This document shows positions 6,307 to 9,989 of a stretch of DNA of 9,989 bases, piece by piece. The stretch is taken from contig CAZBBC010000157.1 in assembly GCA_964489835.1 (NCBI GenBank), positions 1 through 9,989 on the forward strand, read 5' to 3'. Numbering within the stretch: the first letter of the stretch is position 1; every line of letters begins with the position of its first letter. This DNA is from CAZBBC01 sp964489835. GTDB lineage: Bacteria > Calditrichota > Calditrichia > JAJRVZ01. The notes beneath the pieces were generated by a model. The model made no database searches, was not told where the DNA came from, and saw only the letters and a list, made by a program, of their open reading frames with translations. The translations under genes and the position numbers were made by a program.

Positions 6307-6460
6307 CTCTCGCAGAGCCCTGCCACGGCAGGCACGCGCTAAGCCGCAGAGAAAACTAATCCGTGTCAGTCTTCGCCTGATCCGGCGTAGACGGATAATC
6401 CGTGGACAAAAAACGTTGCGTATCTGCGCCGCGCCTGCCGGCGGGCAGGTCTTTGCGCGA
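6307..6460. repeat. Composite dispersed repeats with inserted GC-rich palindromes
   Basis: Four repeat types are packed here. CGCAGAG units at 6311-6317 and 6345-6351 are split by the perfect palindrome CCTGCC-AC-GGCAGG (6319-6332). TAATCCGTGTCAGTC (6358-6372) repeats exactly at 1900-1914. TGATCCGGCGTAGACGGATAA (6379 on) then leads to AATCCGTGGACAAA (6397-6410), matching the end of the 32-bp arms near 1881-1894. A TCTGCG...CTTTGCGCG unit is split by CCTGCC-GGCG-GGCAGG (6434-6449). The palindromes look inserted into pre-existing repeats. The block lies directly upstream of the SUI1-like gene, so that gene's promoter must lie in or beyond it. Confidence 0.65.
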
Positions 6461-6487
6461 AATAAAAGACTAGCTTCCCATGGTAAT

Positions 6488-6517
6488 TTGACAACCAGTC
6501 GCAATTGATTTTACCTA
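6488..6517 (+). promoter_or_regulatory. Possible tRNA-Leu promoter
   Basis: A perfect TTGACA at 6488-6493 is followed, 18 bp later, by a weak TACCTA at 6512-6517. Transcription from here would begin about 30 nt before the tRNA. The -10 match is poor, so this is a tentative call. Confidence 0.3.
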
Positions 6518-6552
6518 TCGAAATTATTAAGTTTTAAAGGTAAAAACAACCT

Positions 6553-6636
6553 GCGAGGATGGCGGAATTGGTAGACGCGCTAGATTTAGGATCTAGTGGG
6601 CTAAAGCCTGTGGGGGTTCAAGTCCCCCTCCTCGTA
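6553..6636 (+). tRNA. tRNA-Leu (anticodon UAG)
   Basis: A class II tRNA with a long variable arm. The acceptor stem is GCGAGGA (6553-6559) with TCCTCGT (6629-6635), the outermost pair being G-U; the discriminator is A at 6636. The anticodon stem is CTAGA/TCTAG around loop TTTAGGA, with anticodon TAG at 6587-6589, reading CUA and probably other CUN leucine codons. The variable arm is GGGCT-AA-AGCCT and the T arm is GGGGG-TTCAAGT-CCCCC. The 3' CCA is not encoded (CTA follows), so a CCA-adding enzyme is needed. Confidence 0.96.
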
Positions 6637-6652
6637 CTAGTTGTCGATTGAT

Positions 6653-6688
6653 GAGATTGCTTCGTCACCACCTTCCTTGCAATGACAA
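6653..6688. repeat. Dispersed repeat GAGATTGCTTCGTC...GCAATGACAA
   Basis: This stretch, starting 16 bp after the tRNA, runs GAGATTGCTTCGTC to CCTTGCAATGAC and has ATTGC/GCAAT inverted ends. It matches a short sequence that I recall as scattered widely in intergenic DNA of many environmental bacteria. Only one copy is in this window. Confidence 0.4.
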
Positions 6689-6723
6689 TTTGAATCACAT
6701 GTTAATTTAATTGATATTTTTGT

Positions 6724-6773
6724 TTGCATTTCCTTCATAATATATTATATTACTTGTAGTATTTACTACAAGT
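6724..6773 (+). promoter_or_regulatory. Toxin-antitoxin promoter and palindromic operator
   Basis: A perfect 22-bp palindrome occupies 6752-6773: arms ACTTGTAGTA and TACTACAAGT separated by TT. It ends 11 bp before the antitoxin ATG. A TTGCAT (6724-6729) and TATATT (6746-6751) with a 16-bp spacer form a plausible promoter whose -10 abuts the palindrome. Ribbon-helix-helix antitoxins bind as dimers to such palindromes and repress their own operon, so this is very likely the autoregulatory operator. Confidence 0.7.
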
Positions 6774-6784
6774 AGGGGTTAATT

Positions 6785-7027
6785 ATGAGTGTTATGAGTG
6801 TCAGAATAGATGATAATAAACGGCGGATATTAAAAGTAATTGCGTCGCTGGAGGGAAAAACAATGGGCGGAATTATTTCAGAATTAATCGATGATTATAT
6901 CCGTAAAAATAAAAAGAAAATTAGTCTGATTTCAGAAAAAACTGATTTAAAGGAAATAATGGCATTATCTGAAACTTCATTTTTGGAATGGGATAACGAT
7001 GAAGATGAAATCTACAATGACTTATAA
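6785..7027 (+). CDS. Ribbon-helix-helix antitoxin of a MazEF/PemIK-like pair
   Basis: An 80-aa DNA-binding antitoxin. Residues 4-42 form a ribbon-helix-helix: the strand MSVRID (4-9), then a first helix DNKRRILKVIASLEG, a turn at KTMGG, and a second helix IISELIDDYIRKN. The C-terminal part (about 50-80) is acidic, ending FLEWDNDEDEIYNDL, as expected of a toxin-neutralising tail. The start at 6785 has AGGGG at 6774-6778, 6 nt before the ATG. An alternative ATG at 6794 gives a three-residue shorter protein. The gene overlaps the toxin gene and follows a perfect palindromic operator. Its AT-rich composition, with the toxin, differs from lpxB and the selD fusion and suggests acquisition. Confidence 0.85.
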   Translation: MSVMSVRIDDNKRRILKVIASLEGKTMGGIISELIDDYIRKNKKKISLISEKTDLKEIMALSETSFLEWDNDEDEIYNDL

Positions 7028-7349
7028 TAAATGGGATATTATTTTAGTACCTTTTCCATTTACAGATCTTACAACGTCAAAAAAAAGACCGGCATTGGTT
7101 ATATCTCCTTATGAATATAATACGGGTCCCGATATTTTGATTTCATTCATTACAAGTAAGTTAGATAGAGATAAAAGGTTAGGTGATTATAAGATGGAAA
7201 GATGGAAAGAATCAAAATTGCCAAAGCCATCAATGATAAGGATGAAATTTGCAACTATCGATCAAACTATTGTTATAAAAAAAATTGGAAGATTATCTGA
7301 ATTTGATATTTCAGAATTTCAAAAAGAGATAATGAGATTTTTTTCATAA
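7017..7349 (+). CDS. mazF: MazF/PemK-family endoribonuclease toxin
   Basis: A 110-aa toxin of the MazF/PemK family, which cleaves mRNA at short sequence motifs and stops growth when the antitoxin is lost. Landmarks are KWDIILVPFPFTDLTTSKKR (5-24), followed by PALVIS (25-30), and, further on, LPKPSMIRMKFATI (68-81) and KIGRLS (89-94), the standard order. Likely active-site residues are the Arg in SKKRPALVIS and the Thr80 area, by family analogy. Three in-frame ATGs (6999, 7005, 7017) exist; 7017 was chosen because family members usually start four to six residues before the W/G-D-I/V strand. This gives an 11-bp overlap with the antitoxin stop and implies coupled translation. The upstream choice would add MKMKST. 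Confidence 0.93.
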   Translation: MTYNKWDIILVPFPFTDLTTSKKRPALVISPYEYNTGPDILISFITSKLDRDKRLGDYKMERWKESKLPKPSMIRMKFATIDQTIVIKKIGRLSEFDISEFQKEIMRFFS

Positions 7350-7428
7350 TATTTCTATTTCACCCGGATAAACCGGAAAATTAGCCACAGAGACTATAAG
7401 TAAGAAGTAGGAACAGGGAAGAAAAAAA

Positions 7429-7530
7429 CCAGAAAGCAGAAAGCAGAAGGCAGTAAATAGTGGGCCGTTGGCAGGGGCAGCATTTTGTTTTCGGCTTTCT
7501 GCTTACTGCTTTCTGCTTTCTGCTTACTGG
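7429..7530. repeat. 28-bp near-perfect inverted repeat between convergent genes
   Basis: The 28 bases at 7429-7456 match the reverse complement of 7503-7530 at 26 positions, with a 46-nt loop. Arms are built of AGAAAGC units (CCAGAAAGCAGAAAGCAG on the left). It sits between the toxin gene end (7349) and the end of the selD fusion (7553), so a transcript from either side would fold into it; it could act as a two-way terminator or simply be a dispersed repeat. The short ORF overlapping it is not a gene. Confidence 0.65.
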
Positions 7531-7552
7531 TTTAGAACTTAAAATCAAATTC

Positions 7553-9781
7553 TCAAACAACTATAATCAATCCTTTTCCTTTTTGCATCATCTTACCGAT
7601 AACAACGGCATCGGTTATTCCCACAGATCTGAGTTTTTTAAGCATTGCTTTCGCATCCTCGGCGTGAACGCTGATGAGCAAACCACCGGAGGTCTGGGCA
7701 TCACACAAGATTAATTTGGTGGAATTTGAGATCTGTGGCGACCAGTTCACCCAGCCGTCCAGGTAAGCCAGATTATTTTCCGATCCACCGGGTACTGCCC
7801 CGGCGGCTACCATCTCTTCCAGCGAATCCAGTGTCGGAACATTACCCGCAACAATTTCAGCCTCCACCCCGCTGCCGGCGGTTATTTCCTTCAGATGCCC
7901 CAGAAGTCCGAATCCGGTAATATCCGTACAGGCATGTACACGAAATTTATCCATTACTTTAGCTGCGGCAGCGTTTAAGGTTGCCATTGTCTGAATCAAT
8001 TTTTTTTCCATTGTTTCATCCAATAGACCCCGTTTAAGCGCGGTTGTTAAAATGCCTGTTCCAATCGGTTTGGTTAAAATAAGTATATCTCCCGGCAGGG
8101 CGGTTGCATTTGATTTTATCTGTTTCGGATGCACCAGACCGCAAACAGACAGGCCGAACTTGGGCTCGGTATCATCGACGGTATGCCCGCCGATGATCGG
8201 AATACCTGCTTCCGCTGCCTTATCCTGCGCCCCTTTTAAAATCTGTTCCAGAACCGACATCGGCAGTCGGTTGGAGGGAAAACCGACAATGTTCAGGGCA
8301 AAGAGTGGTTTGCCACCCATCGCATAGATATCGCTCAGAGCATTAGCCGCTGCGATAGCACCGAACTGATAGGGGTCATCAACAACCGGCGTAAAAAAAT
8401 CGACGGTTTGTACGATGGCCCGCTCATCATCCAGGCGATAAACGGCCGCATCATCGGCTGTACCGGTTCCGACCAGCACATTTTTATCCTTTACTACTGG
8501 CAGGGTATTGAGAATTTTTTCTAACGCCTGCGGCCGCAGTTTGCAGGCACAACCCAGGCCATGGGTATAATGGGTCAATTTTATTGCTTCCGTTACCGGA
8601 CTATCGGAAACTTTAACGGTGGAGACCGGTTGGAGACGTTTTACAGTTTTGGCAAAAATAGAAATCACCTGGTCTATCTCCGCAGACGTCGTCCGGGTAC
8701 CCGTGGAAAAACGGATCGTTCCCATGGCAAAATCCAGTGGGACCATCATCGCTTCCAGGGTGGGTGAAACATCGATATTTTCTGAATGACAGGCGGCACC
8801 GGCTGAGACGGCAACCCGGTCTTGCACTTCCGATAAAAGTATATTAGCCTCCATATTCGCGAAACTGATACTGGCCGTATTTGGTAACCGCTGTTCCAGC
8901 TGTCCGTTGATTCTCATATCAACAGTCCCTTTAAGATTTTGCTCTAAACCTTTCTCCAACCGGTCACGCAGCGATCGGAGATGCTTCATATTTTTATTCA
9001 GATCCCGTTTAGCCAGTTCGCAGGCTTTGCCTAACCCGACGATCTCTAAGACATTTTCCGTTCCTGCTCTCAGATTGTGTTCATGATCGGCCCCGTGAAT
9101 CTGTTTTTCCAGCTTGATTCCCCGTCTGATATAGAGCGCACCGATACCTTTTGGTCCGTATAGTTTATGTCCGGCCACAGAAAACAGATCCACTCCCAAT
9201 GCTTTGACAGACACTGGAATCTTTCCTACGGACTGCGCACCGTCCGAATGCATAATCACTCCCGTTTCCCGGGCGATCTTTGAGATCTCACTAATGGATT
9301 GAATGGTACCAACCTCATTATTGGCATGCATCACCGATATGAGGATGGTTGATGGGTTGACCGCCGCCTTCAATGCCTGGATATCAACCGCCCCTCCTGT
9401 TGATACCGGAATATAGGTGATCTCAAATCCCCATTTCTTAAGGTATTCGCATACTTCAAACACGGCCGGATGTTCGATCTGAGATGTAATGATATGATTC
9501 CCTTTATCTCTGAGGGCAAAGGCGATTCCTTTGATGGCATAATTATTCGATTCACTGCCGCCACTGGTAAATAGTATTTCATCAGGCGCACATTCAAGCA
9601 GGGCAGCAACCTGCCGACGGGCTTGTTCGATCGCTTTCCGTGTTTGTACTCCGAACCAGTGTGTACTGGACGGATTGCCATAGAATTCGCTTAAAAAAGG
9701 ACGCATGGCATCGGCTACTTCCGGAAGAACCGGTGTGGTGGCATTATAATCTAGATAGATCGGCGGCAATTTTTTCTCCAT
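7553..9781 (-). CDS. selD: Cysteine desulfurase (NifS/IscS-type)-selenophosphate synthetase fusion
   Basis: A 742-aa two-domain enzyme. Residues 1-385 are a PLP-dependent cysteine desulfurase: YLDYNATTP (9-17), TSGGSESNN (72-80), His104 in EHPAV, SDGAQS (179-184), the PLP lysine Lys206 in AGHKLYGPKG, RAGTENV (238-244) and catalytic Cys331 in SAGAACHSEN. Residues about 396-742 are SelD, which makes selenophosphate from selenide and ATP: the active-site motif HGLGCACK has Cys411 and Lys414, aligning with Cys17 and Lys20 of E. coli. It also has TADDAAVY (441-448), TVDFFTPVVDDP (459-470), NALSDIYAMGGKP (480-492), GGHTVDDTEP (531-540), TDITGFGLLGHL (619-630) and DAQTSGG (694-700). Both domains look complete and active; the position-411 residue is Cys, not selenocysteine. 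The fusion would hand selenium released from selenocysteine (or a persulfide-like intermediate) directly to SelD. No Shine-Dalgarno is seen at the ATG. No other sel gene is nearby. Confidence 0.95.
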   Translation of the reverse strand: MEKKLPPIYLDYNATTPVLPEVADAMRPFLSEFYGNPSSTHWFGVQTRKAIEQARRQVAALLECAPDEILFTSGGSESNNYAIKGIAFALRDKGNHIITSQIEHPAVFEVCEYLKKWGFEITYIPVSTGGAVDIQALKAAVNPSTILISVMHANNEVGTIQSISEISKIARETGVIMHSDGAQSVGKIPVSVKALGVDLFSVAGHKLYGPKGIGALYIRRGIKLEKQIHGADHEHNLRAGTENVLEIVGLGKACELAKRDLNKNMKHLRSLRDRLEKGLEQNLKGTVDMRINGQLEQRLPNTASISFANMEANILLSEVQDRVAVSAGAACHSENIDVSPTLEAMMVPLDFAMGTIRFSTGTRTTSAEIDQVISIFAKTVKRLQPVSTVKVSDSPVTEAIKLTHYTHGLGCACKLRPQALEKILNTLPVVKDKNVLVGTGTADDAAVYRLDDERAIVQTVDFFTPVVDDPYQFGAIAAANALSDIYAMGGKPLFALNIVGFPSNRLPMSVLEQILKGAQDKAAEAGIPIIGGHTVDDTEPKFGLSVCGLVHPKQIKSNATALPGDILILTKPIGTGILTTALKRGLLDETMEKKLIQTMATLNAAAAKVMDKFRVHACTDITGFGLLGHLKEITAGSGVEAEIVAGNVPTLDSLEEMVAAGAVPGGSENNLAYLDGWVNWSPQISNSTKLILCDAQTSGGLLISVHAEDAKAMLKKLRSVGITDAVVIGKMMQKGKGLIIVV

Positions 9782-9823
9782 TCGCTATATTAGTTTTTCG
9801 ATTTTTAGGCATTATTTAAATTT

Positions 9824-9841
9824 AATCATGAGTGTCCGGTT
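9824..9841 (-). repeat. 18-bp repeat AACCGGACACTCATGATT, right copy
   Basis: On the minus strand this reads the same as 318-335. It lies 43-60 nt upstream of the selD-fusion ATG, where a promoter or operator would be expected, and is followed by AT-rich DNA. Two inverted copies about 9.5 kb apart could be ends of a mobile element, but no transposase lies between them, so a dispersed element is more likely. Confidence 0.5.
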
Positions 9842-9926
9842 AAAACAATAATCCTTAGCAGTTATCACCAGAATATCAAATGGTATAGAGTTTTAATAAA
9901 CATTGAGACTTGATTTAAAGAACTCA

Positions 9927-9989
9927 CCCTAAATCCCTCTCTTGGAAAGAGAGGGACTTTAGGGAGCCCCTTCTCTTTTCAAGAGAAGG
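9927..9989. repeat. Tandem hairpin repeats (CCCTCTCTT and CCTTCTCTT stems)
   Basis: First hairpin: outer arms CCCTAAA (9927-9933) and TTTAGGG (9958-9964) around inner arms CCCTCTCTT (9935-9943) and AAGAGAGGG (9947-9955), loop GGA. Second hairpin: CCTTCTCTT (9969-9977) and AAGAGAAGG (9981-9989), loop TTC, running to the edge of the window. The unit resembles CCCTAAATCCCTCTC-type intergenic repeats found in many bacteria. It probably continues beyond the window. Confidence 0.7.

Noticed and set aside
6280..6504. 74-aa minus-strand frame upstream of yciH
   Set aside because: It is made of stacked dispersed repeats and palindromes, giving an Arg/Cys/Ala-rich artificial protein.
7553..7555. TGA stop of the selD fusion considered as a selenocysteine codon
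   Set aside because: The SelD domain is complete before it, the frame afterwards closes within a few codons, and no SECIS-like context was recognised.
7460..7714. 84-aa plus-strand frame at the end of the selD fusion
   Set aside because: The first part is the hairpin repeat and the rest is antisense to the SelD domain.
9370..9681. 103-aa minus-strand frame within the desulfurase domain
   Set aside because: It is an out-of-frame shadow of a strongly conserved domain.

Overview
The window looks like a piece of a draft or metagenome-assembled genome from a Gram-negative bacterium. lpxB implies lipid A synthesis. The moderate-to-low GC content, the dense packing of short palindromic dispersed repeats between genes, and an ECF sigma/anti-sigma pair beside a DUF6249-like membrane protein point towards the FCB superphylum (Bacteroidota, Ignavibacteria, Calditrichota or KSB1-like lineages). 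That placement is an inference from style; there is no rRNA or ribosomal protein gene here to fix it. Some genes have clear Shine-Dalgarno sequences (DUF6249-like gene, anti-sigma factor, antitoxin), while others (lpxB, the methyltransferase, the selD fusion) have none visible.

Layout. 1-473: noncoding, with paired GTCCC/GGGAC palindromes and one copy of an 18-bp repeat. 474-1450 (minus): a two-gene overlapping unit, a METTL20/21-like methyltransferase followed by a small protein of unknown function. 1484-1693: a 100-N scaffold gap flanked by an exact 55-bp duplication, which is almost certainly an assembly overlap. 1676-1980: a 32-bp perfect inverted repeat pair and GC-rich tandem repeats. 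1985-3133 (minus): lpxB, whose last codons appear to come from a repeat. 3652-5338: a DUF6249-like membrane protein (minus), divergent from an ECF sigma factor and its zinc-finger membrane anti-sigma factor (plus). 5339-5945: a repeat field. 5946-6293 (minus): a YciH/SUI1-type translation factor. 6307-6460: composite repeats. 6553-6636: tRNA-Leu(UAG). 6752-7349: a RHH antitoxin and MazF/PemK toxin operon with a perfect palindromic operator. 7429-7530: a long hairpin between convergent genes. 7553-9781 (minus): a 742-residue fusion of a NifS-type cysteine desulfurase with selenophosphate synthetase SelD. 9824-9989: another copy of the 18-bp repeat and two hairpin repeats that run off the window.

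How the genes relate. Most are independent housekeeping or regulatory units. The most informative gene is the desulfurase-SelD fusion: it would liberate selenium (or sulfur) on one domain and make selenophosphate on the other, so the organism uses selenium as selenocysteine, selenouridine or a Se cofactor. No selA, selB, selC or selU lies in the window, so which use applies cannot be told. The sigma/anti-sigma/DUF6249 set is a plausible envelope-signal regulon. The toxin-antitoxin pair beside a tRNA is clearly AT-rich and looks acquired. No CRISPR array, transposase or new multi-gene defence system is visible. The other unusual content is the repeat structure: small GC-rich palindromes sit inside other dispersed repeats, and one repeat forms the end of a protein gene.
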